A stretch of 64,000 nt of DNA from Spirochaetota bacterium (lineage in GTDB: Bacteria > Spirochaetota > Spirochaetia > Treponematales > Treponemataceae): the NCBI GenBank assembly GCA_016285185.1, contig JAEEQG010000148.1:1-64000 (forward strand), read 5' to 3'. Position 1 is the first letter of the stretch; each line of letters starts with the position of its first letter. Below the pieces are notes generated by a model, which searched no databases, was not told where the DNA came from, and saw nothing but the letters and a program-made list of their open reading frames with translations. The position numbers were made by a program, and so were the translations under genes. Positions 1 through 7,789 of this stretch are shown one piece after another.

Positions 1-289
1 AAGCGGTTGATTTTATTACTGTGTCATGTATAATGCAGTAGTAAATCATAACTGTTCCCGTATGGGAGCAGACACTGAATATAGTGTGTCCCTTTTCATT
101 CAGTTCTTTTATTTTTTGTGTCATTATTCAGGTGCATATCATTCACCTTCGATAATAAAGTACAAAATGTTAAGTATTTGATATTGTATTTTTATGATAA
201 CTCTTCACTTTTTTTTGTGTTTGCTATGATATTTTATTTAAAGAATATTTAATAAAAAAAATACGAAGTTATTTTTAACAGAGGTATAT
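1..289. other. Intergenic stretch before the first gene
   Basis: No open frame with coding character is visible. The stretch is very AT-rich. It contains a short hairpin-like TTCCC/GGGAG pair near 55-68. A possible weak promoter has TATGAT at 225-230 with TCTTCA 17 bp upstream, and would serve the FkbM-like gene. A GAGG at 281-284 lies just before the ATG at 290. Nothing else can be supported. Confidence 0.4.
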
Positions 290-361
290 ATGATCAAAAA
301 TCAAATAAGAGATTTTTTTTAAAATCTCATAAAACAATCCGTTAGAGAACTTTTACTAGAA

Positions 362-1261
362 ATGGGTGAGAAAAATGATACTTTAGAACAGGAACAATTG
401 CATGTTGGAGATATGACATTAGCTATTAAGCGGATTTTTTGGAATTCAGAAAAAAATCCTTTCACGCCTGAAACTTGGGATGATTACGGTTTTCAGGTTT
501 TTTCACAATGGAATGAGGATGGACTTATCCAATACCTTATAAACCATGTTGAAATAGAAAACAAAACATTTATAGAATTTGGAGTAGAAGATTATTCAGA
601 ATGTAATACCAAATTTCTTCTTATGCATGATAATTGGACAGGGTTGTGTATGGATGGATCTTCTAAGGCTATGGAAAAATTAAGAAATAATAGTTTATAC
701 TGGAAATATACAATCGAATCAAAGGCTGCTTTTATTACGAAAGAGAATATTAACCAATTAATTTCTGAAAGTGGTTTTACAGGTGATGTAGGACTTTTAA
801 GTATAGATATAGATGGTATGGATTATTGGGTACTTGATGCAATTGATTGTATAAAACCAAGAATAATTATTTGTGAGTTCAATCCAATATTTGGTGCAAA
901 GGAAAAGGTTTCTGTACCGTACAAATCAGATTTTTATCGAACTAATGCTCATTATTCAAATTTATATTGGGGAGCTTCTTTAGGAGCCTTTGATGATCTT
1001 GCAAAAAAGAATGGTTATAAACTTGTATGTTTAAACAGTGGTAGACATAATGCTTTTTTTATTAGAAAAGATGTAAAAAATAACGTACCTGAAGTATCTG
1101 TGGAAAGAGCATTTCGCGAAGCAAAATTCAGAGAATCAAGAGATAAAAAAGGAAATTTAACATTTCTTTCTCTTAAACAAGGTAGGAAAATTATTGGGGA
1201 TTTGGAAGTCTTAGATATAAATACTGGAAAATCAAAAAAAATTAAGGATTTACAGATATAA
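362..1261 (+). CDS. FkbM-like / methyltransferase-fold protein with interrupted 5' end
   Basis: This 299-residue protein resembles uncharacterised SAM-methyltransferase-fold proteins found in surface-glycan loci. The visible core is FIEFGVEDY followed by ECNTKFLL, and a later LLSIDIDGMDYW strand-loop typical of FkbM-like folds; a substrate cannot be named. The ORF-track start (ATG 362) has no Shine-Dalgarno sequence. In the same frame, an ATG at 290 preceded by GAGG runs ten codons to a TAA at 320-322 and then stays open into this ORF. The natural start is therefore probably 290, and a T8A4 run has created a nonsense codon. The gene may be a pseudogene or translated by reinitiation; a sequencing error is also possible. 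Confidence 0.6.
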   Translation: MGEKNDTLEQEQLHVGDMTLAIKRIFWNSEKNPFTPETWDDYGFQVFSQWNEDGLIQYLINHVEIENKTFIEFGVEDYSECNTKFLLMHDNWTGLCMDGSSKAMEKLRNNSLYWKYTIESKAAFITKENINQLISESGFTGDVGLLSIDIDGMDYWVLDAIDCIKPRIIICEFNPIFGAKEKVSVPYKSDFYRTNAHYSNLYWGASLGAFDDLAKKNGYKLVCLNSGRHNAFFIRKDVKNNVPEVSVERAFREAKFRESRDKKGNLTFLSLKQGRKIIGDLEVLDINTGKSKKIKDLQI

Positions 1262-1264
1262 AAA

Positions 1265-1322
1265 TTCCCCTCTGTTGAAACAAATGTATATGTTCACTAT
1301 TATCTGTGAGAGGAGACTTTTA
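1265..1322. terminator. Possible weak bidirectional terminator between convergent genes
   Basis: Between the FkbM-like gene and manA, CCCCTCT and AGAGGAG can pair (one mismatch) across a loop of about 35 bases. A T-rich run follows on the plus strand and an A-rich run precedes it. The loop is long, so this is a tentative call based on position. Confidence 0.25.
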
Positions 1323-2139
1323 TTACTATCAATTCAGCTTTTGTGGTTTTCCCATTACATACACAGGAAACAGCTATATTAGGAAACAGAAAGACAAGTG
1401 ATTCTTTTTTCGCAGAAAGTTGCTGGTCTGCAGTCGTTAATGTAATATCTCCGGAAATAACAAAGAGTGCAGTAAAGTTTTTGGAATCGATTTCTATTTC
1501 TGTCTTTCCGCTGATATTCATTTTTTCTATCCTAAAATATTCACAGGAAAAAATACTGTTAAAACCCTTTATCGGAACGGAATGTATGGGTTGAATAACA
1601 TCAAGGCATTTTTTTACATGAACTTCCCTGTCTCGTTTCCAATCGTACAACCTGTATGTGATGTCACAGGACTGCTGTACTTCCAGAATACGCATGCCGC
1701 CTTTTATTGCATGGACTGTTCCTGCAGGAATAAAGATCAAATCTCCTTTTTTTACAGGAGTTTCAAACAGAAAGTCTTCTATTTTATTGTTAGTTATGGC
1801 TTTTTTTAATGATTCGTTATCATAGATGCTTTTTAATCCGGTTATTAACCGAGTACCTGGCTGGGCATCAAGAATATACCAACATTCAGTTTTGCCAATA
1901 GAATCCTCATTCTTAAGTGCATACTCATCATCGGGATGAACTTGAAGAGAAAGATTTTCATATGTCTGTATTAATTTTATAAGAAGAGGATATTTACCTG
2001 CAGTTATTTTGCTTATCGGGTATGTTTCGCCATCAATTGTATATGTTGATTCTTTGTTCGTAATGTTTGATACTATCCAGTTTTCATAACCCCAAACTTT
2101 TTCCGATACATAAGGCGAAAGCACATACATTTTCAACAT
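1300..2139 (-). CDS. manA: Mannose-6-phosphate isomerase, class I (short form)
   Basis: Interconverts mannose-6-phosphate and fructose-6-phosphate, feeding GDP-mannose synthesis or mannose use in the cytoplasm. The 279 residues match the short Bacillus-type class I family. The metal-site signature LSLQVHPDDEYA is near residue 65, followed by GKTECWYIL and IPAGTVHAIKGG, then the Arg-containing SCDITYRLYDW. It stands alone between convergent and divergent neighbours, so it is not part of a visible GDP-mannose operon. ATG 2139 sits 6 bp after a -10 box and has no Shine-Dalgarno sequence; an alternative ATG lies three codons in. Confidence 0.92.
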   Translation of the reverse strand: MLKMYVLSPYVSEKVWGYENWIVSNITNKESTYTIDGETYPISKITAGKYPLLIKLIQTYENLSLQVHPDDEYALKNEDSIGKTECWYILDAQPGTRLITGLKSIYDNESLKKAITNNKIEDFLFETPVKKGDLIFIPAGTVHAIKGGMRILEVQQSCDITYRLYDWKRDREVHVKKCLDVIQPIHSVPIKGFNSIFSCEYFRIEKMNISGKTEIEIDSKNFTALFVISGDITLTTADQQLSAKKESLVFLFPNIAVSCVCNGKTTKAELIVIKVSSHR

Positions 2140-2174
2140 TAAAATATAATAATTATAAAAGCATCTTTTTTCAA
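2140..2174 (-). promoter_or_regulatory. manA promoter, apparently leaderless
   Basis: Read on the minus strand: TTGAAA, 17 bp, TATTAT, 6 bp, ATG. The expected +1 falls on the A of the manA start codon. No Shine-Dalgarno sequence can fit between, which suggests a leaderless mRNA. Confidence 0.55.
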
Positions 2175-2372
2175 CCGTTTTTATCAGTTCATAATAATCT
2201 GCGAAAAAAACTTAATATTTTGGTTCAATCTTTTGATAAACTATTTTTATAGGTAAAGTAGGTCTTCACTACAAATAGCAAAATACGTTGTTTTTTATTC
2301 TAATGATTTTCTGTTTTATATTACCACAATCAAATTAAATATGATAAAATATTATTTGAGGAAATTCGAATA

Positions 2373-3083
2373 ATGAGTTTTTTTGAGAAAAATTGTGATA
2401 AATGCTATAAATCATATTATGTCAATAATATCATTACCATTGGTAATATGAGACTTCAATCGGTAGAATGTCCCTATTGTAAAGAGATATCTTATATTAA
2501 TTCTAGTAGTATTCCTCGAACTTCAAAGCAGTGTTTAAAAAGAATTCGACCAACTAGTGTGTTGCAAGACTTTAATAATCCTATAAAATATCCGAAGTTT
2601 CAAAATTGTGTTTATCACTTAACTTCGGAAAAGAATTTACAATTAATCCAAAAAAGAGGGTTATCATCTTATTCGCAATTAAAGGCAAAGAATATAAGTG
2701 TAACTACGGGTGGAGATGAGACATCCCTAGCTATTGATAATAATCTTGGATTAGACAAATATATTCATCTTTCTTTTACGGACTGGTGCCCGATGTTTTA
2801 TGAAAAAGAACAATTAGGAGAAAAATTATATACACTGCATATAAGTCTAGATGTTTTAGATCAGTCAGGTGTTTTATTTTGTGATAAAATTGCTACTACT
2901 AATGATGCTTTTTTCTATGATTACTTGGATTTGGATGTATTTGACTTTGAAGCTGTTTATGCTCGCTTAGACTGGAGAACACCAATTGGGCAAAAAAGGA
3001 GAAATCAAGCAGAAAAATATGAAATATTAGTACCAAACTATATCGCTCCTGAAAAAATAATCGATGCAATCCCTAGAAGTTAG
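2373..3083 (+). CDS. darT: DarT-type DNA ADP-ribosyltransferase toxin (DarT1-like) with N-terminal zinc-ribbon-like motif
   Basis: Probable toxin that transfers ADP-ribose from NAD+ to DNA bases. The DarT (DUF4433) core starts near residue 78 with CVYHLTSEKNL, the substrate/NAD-binding His region. It ends with YEILVPNYIAPEKI, where Glu217 fits the catalytic Glu of the family. Ahead of the core lie C8-x2-C11 and C33-x2-C36, a likely zinc ribbon. A GAGG box stands 11 bp before the ATG. The stop overlaps the long form of the next ORF, which is a NADAR antitoxin; this pairing defines the DarTG1 type. Function is inferred from motifs and neighbour. The base modified cannot be told from sequence alone. 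Confidence 0.82.
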   Translation: MSFFEKNCDKCYKSYYVNNIITIGNMRLQSVECPYCKEISYINSSSIPRTSKQCLKRIRPTSVLQDFNNPIKYPKFQNCVYHLTSEKNLQLIQKRGLSSYSQLKAKNISVTTGGDETSLAIDNNLGLDKYIHLSFTDWCPMFYEKEQLGEKLYTLHISLDVLDQSGVLFCDKIATTNDAFFYDYLDLDVFDFEAVYARLDWRTPIGQKRRNQAEKYEILVPNYIAPEKIIDAIPRS

Positions 3084-3093
3084 AGATTATCTT

Positions 3094-3786
3094 ATGGCCA
3101 AGAAGTCTGTTTATTTACCAAAAAAACATGTTGTTGGTGTTGAAATAAAAAAACTGGATTATGAATGCTTCCCTGGTTTTTCACTTACTCAAAAACGAAA
3201 GTCGATAAACTCGTTGAAAGCTTCTGCAGAAACACAGGGAATAAAAAACTTTTTAGAGGTTTCTTCTAAATCCGATAATGAACTTGGAATAGCATTAAGC
3301 GCATTTAACCTCAAATTTGAAACAATCAGACCAAAAATGGTTCTTACAGTTGAAAACGTATTTCAGGCAAGTAAAGTTTTCGAACACGGCGGTCCATATG
3401 CCGATTTATTATCTGTTTCTGCTAAAGAAGCAAAACAAGATAAAAGATTAAAAACTTCTGGAAAATTACTAAAATTTAGATTCTATGGAAAAGACTATCC
3501 GACGACTCCTCCAACTTTCTTTTACGACTGGTTATATATAAATGCGTTGATAAAAAATGATAATTTGATAAACCAACTATTAAAATATGATTGTTTTTCA
3601 GATATTGAGTTTAATGATACAAAATCAATAAATTGTCAGGCATATTCTGTTGCTTTATTTGTTTCGATGAAAAAAAATGATGTAGATTTAACGCAACTCA
3701 AAGATAAATCAAACTTTTTATATATATGTAAAAAAGAGTATGAATCTAGATGGCATCAAGAAGGTAAAAAACTTATTCAATTATAA
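3094..3786 (+). CDS. darG: NADAR-domain antitoxin (DarG1-type) of the DarT toxin
   Basis: Probable ADP-ribosyl hydrolase that removes the DNA modification made by DarT and so acts as antitoxin. The sequence carries conserved elements of the DarT1-associated NADAR family: FPGFSLTQKRKSI near the N terminus, FQASKVFEHGGPYADLL in the middle, then FYGKDYPTTPPTFFYDWLY and FNDTKSINCQAYSVALF. I choose ATG 3094 rather than the ORF-track ATG 3064: an AGAG box lies 8 bp upstream and this avoids overlap with darT. The two genes are clearly co-transcribed, with 10 bp between the darT stop and this start. Confidence 0.83.
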   Translation: MAKKSVYLPKKHVVGVEIKKLDYECFPGFSLTQKRKSINSLKASAETQGIKNFLEVSSKSDNELGIALSAFNLKFETIRPKMVLTVENVFQASKVFEHGGPYADLLSVSAKEAKQDKRLKTSGKLLKFRFYGKDYPTTPPTFFYDWLYINALIKNDNLINQLLKYDCFSDIEFNDTKSINCQAYSVALFVSMKKNDVDLTQLKDKSNFLYICKKEYESRWHQEGKKLIQL

Positions 3787-3788
3787 AG

Positions 3789-4001
3789 AAATTTCACTTT
3801 GATGAAAATTTAAAATGTGGATTTGGAAAATGCTGGGATTTTAAGATTTCTTTAAAATCTGGAAAAAATGAAGTAGTAAATATGTCTATTGGTAGAGATA
3901 ATTCCAAAATAATAATCGTTGATTATGTGGCAGGCATGGATGAACCCAGTAAAAGCAGAAATAAAGGGATGTGCTCTTTTTGGTTTTTCTGAATAATTAT
4001 A
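3789..4001 (+). pseudogene. Unidentified coding-like remnant downstream of darTG
   Basis: One frame is open for about 70 codons and reads like protein (for example CGFGKCWDFKISLKSG and IIIVDYVAGMDEPSK) but has no good start and ends at a TGA at 3999-4001. It may be the broken end of a gene once next to darTG. I do not recognise the family, and the shadow ORF on the other strand (3852..4055) looks less protein-like. Confidence 0.25.
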
Positions 4002-4042
4002 TAATCCACACGATGGCAATTTGAGAAAAAAAGTTCCTATGT

Positions 4043-5176
4043 CTAAAATTCCCACTCGGCTTCAAATCCCAAAATTCGCTCACACTGAACATTTTTTATC
4101 ATATTCATTTGTACTAAACGATGCTCAGTGAATTTTTCATCACATTGAACAATAAGATCTGTTTCTCTGATTTCTTCAACACATTTTTTGATTTCAGGGG
4201 TAAGAATTGCGCGTGCCGGAGCAACGTAGTCGCTTCCTATAACAGGGCCGCGTTTTGAAAGATATTCGTCAAAATCGAGTTCCGGTTTGCCAAAGTCAAA
4301 GCCTTCTTCTGCAAACGGAACAAAAGCCATATTAAAGTCAAAGCAGGGATTTAAAACAATGCGCTCAAAAGTTTCGTTGTTTACCATAAAGCCAAAGTTA
4401 CCGAAGTGACGGTCACAGTTAAGTGTTATGCAATCTGCAACAATCATACGGCGGAAGTCGTCTTCACAGTTGAATTCACGATAAATTTCTAAAAGTTTTG
4501 GTAGGGTTAACTTTTCTTTATAGAATAAAGAAATCGGACGATATCCAAAATCTATCGAAGTAAAAATCTTACAGTCAGAAACAACTCTACCGTCATATTT
4601 TCTTAAAGTATATTTTACTGATTTGCAGATTTTTTCAAAAACCTGACTTGCAAGAACTTCTCCATAGGGTTCAAGTCCAGTATTTCTTGCTCCGTCACTT
4701 CCGGTTTTTATAAGATGAATGCCGTCTTTTTCGTTAAGCCAGCATTTGTCATAAGCTCCGTCGGTGGTAAGTTCTGGTGAAGTTGTTGACATTTGAATAC
4801 CGAACAGTCCGTTTCCGTCGAAAGAGAGCTTTGAAATTACCTCATCAAAGTTGTTCTCATAAAGATTTGCATCATGCCAGCAGACATTTTCATTGTTGCT
4901 TTTTACCCAAAGAGTGTCTGTTAATGAAAGGCAGTGGGTGAGTGCTATAAAACCGCTTTTTGTTTTTCCTCCGCACATCTCAAGAATCTTATTGACATGT
5001 GCCCTGTGTTTTGCAGAACTTCTGTTTGCTGTCCATGTATCTATATCTTTACACCAAAAAGGCAGACTATTGTATTCCTTTACAATTTTGCAAAGTTCAA
5101 GTTCACCTTCGCCTTCGATTATAAAGTCGCAGAGAGGAGTTTCTTTGTTTATGAGAGTGTAGGTCAAGCCTGACAT
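4043..5176 (-). CDS. HipA-like serine/threonine kinase, solitary
   Basis: 377-residue protein with the C-terminal kinase signature of HipA-type enzymes: DCITLNCDRHFGNFGF (catalytic Asp/Asn loop) followed by LNPCFDFNMAF, the metal-binding segment that replaces DFG. HipA kinases phosphorylate targets such as glutamyl-tRNA synthetase in toxin-antitoxin systems. The target here is unknown and there is no HipB-type HTH partner next door. The ORF track begins at TTG 5212, but that codon lies inside the promoter -35 box, so ATG 5176 (MSGLTYTL) is preferred. It sits beside darTG in a small toxin/defence patch. Confidence 0.72.
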   Translation of the reverse strand: MSGLTYTLINKETPLCDFIIEGEGELELCKIVKEYNSLPFWCKDIDTWTANRSSAKHRAHVNKILEMCGGKTKSGFIALTHCLSLTDTLWVKSNNENVCWHDANLYENNFDEVISKLSFDGNGLFGIQMSTTSPELTTDGAYDKCWLNEKDGIHLIKTGSDGARNTGLEPYGEVLASQVFEKICKSVKYTLRKYDGRVVSDCKIFTSIDFGYRPISLFYKEKLTLPKLLEIYREFNCEDDFRRMIVADCITLNCDRHFGNFGFMVNNETFERIVLNPCFDFNMAFVPFAEEGFDFGKPELDFDEYLSKRGPVIGSDYVAPARAILTPEIKKCVEEIRETDLIVQCDEKFTEHRLVQMNMIKNVQCERILGFEAEWEF

Positions 5177-5212
5177 AATGCATATTATATCAGACTTTGG
5201 CCTTTTCCGCAA
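5177..5212 (-). promoter_or_regulatory. Promoter of the HipA-like gene, apparently leaderless
   Basis: Minus strand: TTGCGG, 17 bp, TATAAT with an extended -10 TG one base upstream, then 7 bp to ATG 5176. No room for a Shine-Dalgarno sequence. The promoter overlaps the alternative TTG start and therefore argues against it. Confidence 0.6.
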
Positions 5213-5403
5213 AACTTTTCTTGTTTATCATTAAACAAACTTAATACAATAATAGTACGAATGTAAATTACCTTCACAGGGGATTCCGCCCAGAAGGTTA
5301 GTTCCATACCAACGGAGTTTTCTTGCTGAAGAGCATGTAAGAAGAAAGCGAATGTTACGCTCTTCAAACAAAAGATGACACTCGTTCAATAATTCAGGGC
5401 ACA

Positions 5404-5452
5404 GTAACGAAATGATTATACTGGATATTATTCTCTTTTCGCATTATAATTA
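5404..5452 (+). repeat. Left copy of imperfect direct repeat flanking the GtrII-like gene
   Basis: GTAACGAAATGATTATACTG and onward is repeated, with a few mismatches and a short gap, at 7087-7130 on the other side of the gtrII-like gene. The shared run continues through GGATATT...CTCT...ATAATTA. It could mark the edges of an inserted or exchanged segment. Confidence 0.55.
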
Positions 5453-5507
5453 TATATTCGAGGAAGTAAAAACAACAACATATTTTTATTATTAAAGAGG
5501 ATAAATT

Positions 5508-7019
5508 ATGAAAAAAAATCCATTAACCTTACCCATAGATAATATTAAACAAAATAAAATCGTTTTATTGTTATCCGTAATAATTTTTTTTATTTGTCAT
5601 GCATACTGTTTTATGAATATAACATACAGTCATGATTCCCTTATGATTTATCAAAACGATGGGCTTTGGCAAATATCTATAGGAAGATTTCTACAACCAT
5701 TATACAATGTTTTTTTTAGAGGATGTATTTCTGCTCCGTTGTTAATAGGAACTATTGAGTTCATATATGCTATAATTGCTTCCTTTTTAATAATAGAAAT
5801 TATTGAAATAAAAGAACCATTTCAAAAAATATTAGCAATTTCAATTCTACTGACTTCAACAACTTTAACTCTAACAAATGCAACTTATATTAATAAATCT
5901 GACATCTTTATGCTTGCACTTCTTTTTGCTACTGCAGGAGCTTATGTAGCTATAAAAAATCTTAAATTTTCATTTGTTGCTATAATATTTTTTGTAGCTT
6001 CTCTTGGATTATATCAGGCATATCTTCAAGTTGGAGTAGTTTTATTGATGTTTGATATATTTAAGGATATTATTAATAACAAAGATTTTAAAAAATTCAT
6101 TAAAAAATCAGTAATCTATGTAGCCATAATACTTTCTTCACTTATTATTTATTTTGGTTTTTTCAAATTATGCCTACATATTTTTCATATTAAACCAGCA
6201 AATACTTATAACGGATTATCAAATGTTGGAGATTTTGGTAGCTTCAAGAATATTATCGTATGTTTTTTGGGAGCATATAAATATGCAATTCGAGGACTAC
6301 TAAAACCAGTAACTATTCTCACATATGACAAATTTAAATCTATTCCCATTATAATAATAATTTTGATTTCTACTTCTTTAATTATATTCCAATCTTTTAA
6401 AAATAAACTTTCAAAAGTAAATATTATTCTTTTAGTATTACTTTTACTTTTATTGCCATTCGGTTATAATTTTGTTTATTTTATTTCACAAGGAATGGAA
6501 CATGATTTAATGACATATAGTTTTTGTGTGGTTCCTCTTTTTGCTTTTTTCTTAATTAGATGTTCTAATCTGAAATCAAAAATAATAAAAATTATTCTTT
6601 ATACGGCATTTTTAATAATATCATTTAATAATATAATTTATGCCAATCAAATTTATGTTAAGAAAAATCTTGAACGTGAATCAACTTTATCAATTGTAAC
6701 AAGAGTTATAGACAGAATAGAACAAACTGAAGGGTATACCCCTAAAGAAACACCCGTCGTCTTTATTGGTGGAATAGAGAATAATCCTAATTTATCAACT
6801 GTTAGATGTGGTTTTACTTATGAAGGTACAGGAAATAGCAGTACTGTCACTGCAACTTATAACTTGCCAACATATTTTTATGAATATTTATCGTATCCAA
6901 TAAAATTTGGTAATCAAGAACACGCTCCTGATGAAGTTTTATCTAAAATTCAACTTTTCCCGGCAAAAGATTGTACAATAATGCATGAAGGAATTCTGTA
7001 TATGAAATTATCAGATTAA
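5508..7019 (+). CDS. GtrII-like integral membrane glycosyltransferase
   Basis: 503-residue polytopic protein (roughly ten or more membrane helices) resembling the GtrII glucosyltransferase family (PF14264-type), which modifies O-antigen-like glycans on the periplasmic face using a lipid-linked sugar. The N-terminal periplasmic loop after the first helix has the family-style acidic/Arg motif (HDSLMIYQNDGLW then GRFLQPLY). A hydrophilic domain of about 120 residues follows the last helix. The start is well set by AGAGGA 6 bp upstream. The gene is very AT-rich, lies between imperfect direct repeats and ends exactly where an MBOAT gene scar begins, so it was probably brought in by recombination. 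Confidence 0.7.
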   Translation: MKKNPLTLPIDNIKQNKIVLLLSVIIFFICHAYCFMNITYSHDSLMIYQNDGLWQISIGRFLQPLYNVFFRGCISAPLLIGTIEFIYAIIASFLIIEIIEIKEPFQKILAISILLTSTTLTLTNATYINKSDIFMLALLFATAGAYVAIKNLKFSFVAIIFFVASLGLYQAYLQVGVVLLMFDIFKDIINNKDFKKFIKKSVIYVAIILSSLIIYFGFFKLCLHIFHIKPANTYNGLSNVGDFGSFKNIIVCFLGAYKYAIRGLLKPVTILTYDKFKSIPIIIIILISTSLIIFQSFKNKLSKVNIILLVLLLLLLPFGYNFVYFISQGMEHDLMTYSFCVVPLFAFFLIRCSNLKSKIIKIILYTAFLIISFNNIIYANQIYVKKNLERESTLSIVTRVIDRIEQTEGYTPKETPVVFIGGIENNPNLSTVRCGFTYEGTGNSSTVTATYNLPTYFYEYLSYPIKFGNQEHAPDEVLSKIQLFPAKDCTIMHEGILYMKLSD

Positions 7020-7099
7020 CAGTGTACAGTTTTATGTGTTTTTTGCGATTGTATCTGTTCTTTATTTTGTATGTACTTACAAAATGGTAATGAAATAAT
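7016..7099 (+). pseudogene. 5' scar of an MBOAT O-acyltransferase gene
   Basis: Bases 7016 to about 7085 match the beginning of the MBOAT gene at 24952-25021 almost exactly, with about three mismatches by eye. The fragment would encode NSVQFYVFFAIVSVLYFVCT and then runs into a stop at 7097-7099. The original ATG is gone and the match starts inside the stop region of the gtrII-like gene. This is a recombination or deletion scar. Confidence 0.75.
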
Positions 7100-7130
7100 T
7101 ATACTGGATATTTTCTCTCTTTCCATAATT
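7087..7130 (+). repeat. Right copy of imperfect direct repeat flanking the GtrII-like gene
   Basis: GTAATGAAATAATTATACTG and onward matches 5404-5452. It begins right where homology to the MBOAT gene is lost. Confidence 0.55.
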
Positions 7131-7168
7131 AAGTTAACGCAACAGTATTACAATATTTACCTAATAGA

Positions 7169-7285
7169 CTGAAAACATTATCTTTTCAGCCTGGTAATAT
7201 TTTGCTGCAAGGCTTAAAACATTTTCATATAAGACTGAAAATATTTTGTTAAAAGCCTTACAAGATAATTATACAAGGCTTTTAA
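7169..7285. repeat. Cluster of inverted repeats upstream of the XRE/ImmA pair
   Basis: This part of the 413-base non-coding stretch (7020-7432) holds CTGAAAA-7-TTTTCAG (7169-7189), a single AAGGCTTAAAA (about 7209), and a perfect 11-bp inverted repeat TTAAAAGCCTT / AAGGCTTTTAA with a 15-bp spacer (7249-7259 and 7275-7285). Iterated AAGGCTT units just upstream of a promoter for an HTH gene look like operator sites, which is an inference. Confidence 0.45.
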
Positions 7286-7314
7286 GAAAATTATATAATT
7301 GGTGAATAATTTAC

Positions 7315-7346
7315 TTGACAATAAAACTATAGGATGATAATATAAT
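7315..7346 (+). promoter_or_regulatory. Promoter of the XRE/ImmA operon
   Basis: A consensus -35 TTGACA (7315-7320) is followed after 17 bp by TAATAT (7338-7343), with TATAAT overlapping at 7341-7346. The leader to ATG 7433 is about 80 bases and contains a 7-codon mini-ORF starting at 7398. Confidence 0.55.
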
Positions 7347-7432
7347 ATACAAATGGTGGATTTGTACTCTCGCCGTTATAAAATGGAGAAACAAATATGG
7401 GTTCAGTTTTCTGTCTGTAAGAGGGGGCTTTT

Positions 7433-7771
7433 ATGACAAATTCAAAAGAAACTGTTTTTTCCAGGAGAGTAAAAGAATTAATGAGAGAGAACCGCTATTC
7501 ACAAAAAAAACTTTGTGAGATTTGCGGTATTACAGAGGCAGCGTTCAGCCGTTATATGACGAGCGGACGCATACCGAGGACGGATGTGCTTGCAAATATT
7601 GCAAACACACTTCACACAACAAGTGACTACTTGCTTGGTAATGACAGCAGGTATGGTTACGATCAGCTTGAAATACTTCTTGCTTCAAGTAAAGACAATC
7701 TTAGTTTGAACCAAAAGAAAAAGCTGATTGCAATTCTTATGGAGGAGTATAAAAATGCTCAGGAAACCTAA
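7433..7771 (+). CDS. XRE-family HTH regulator (ImmR-like)
   Basis: 112-residue DNA-binding protein. The N-terminal helix-turn-helix covers about residues 8-68 (SQKKLCEICGITEAAFSRYM then DVLANIANTLHTTSDYLLG), typical of phage-repressor-like XRE proteins; a short C-terminal tail follows. It is directly upstream of an ImmA/IrrE-type metalloprotease gene, the arrangement of ImmR/ImmA pairs in which the protease cleaves the repressor. Inverted repeats upstream of its promoter are candidate autoregulatory operators. A GAGGGGG box lies before the ATG. Confidence 0.85.
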   Translation: MTNSKETVFSRRVKELMRENRYSQKKLCEICGITEAAFSRYMTSGRIPRTDVLANIANTLHTTSDYLLGNDSRYGYDQLEILLASSKDNLSLNQKKKLIAILMEEYKNAQET

Positions 7772-7789
7772 GAACAAAGGAGGTTATCT

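Noticed and set aside
5185-5367. 60-residue ORF upstream of the HipA-like gene, considered as a HipB partner
   Set aside because: No helix-turn-helix pattern, and it overlaps the HipA promoter.
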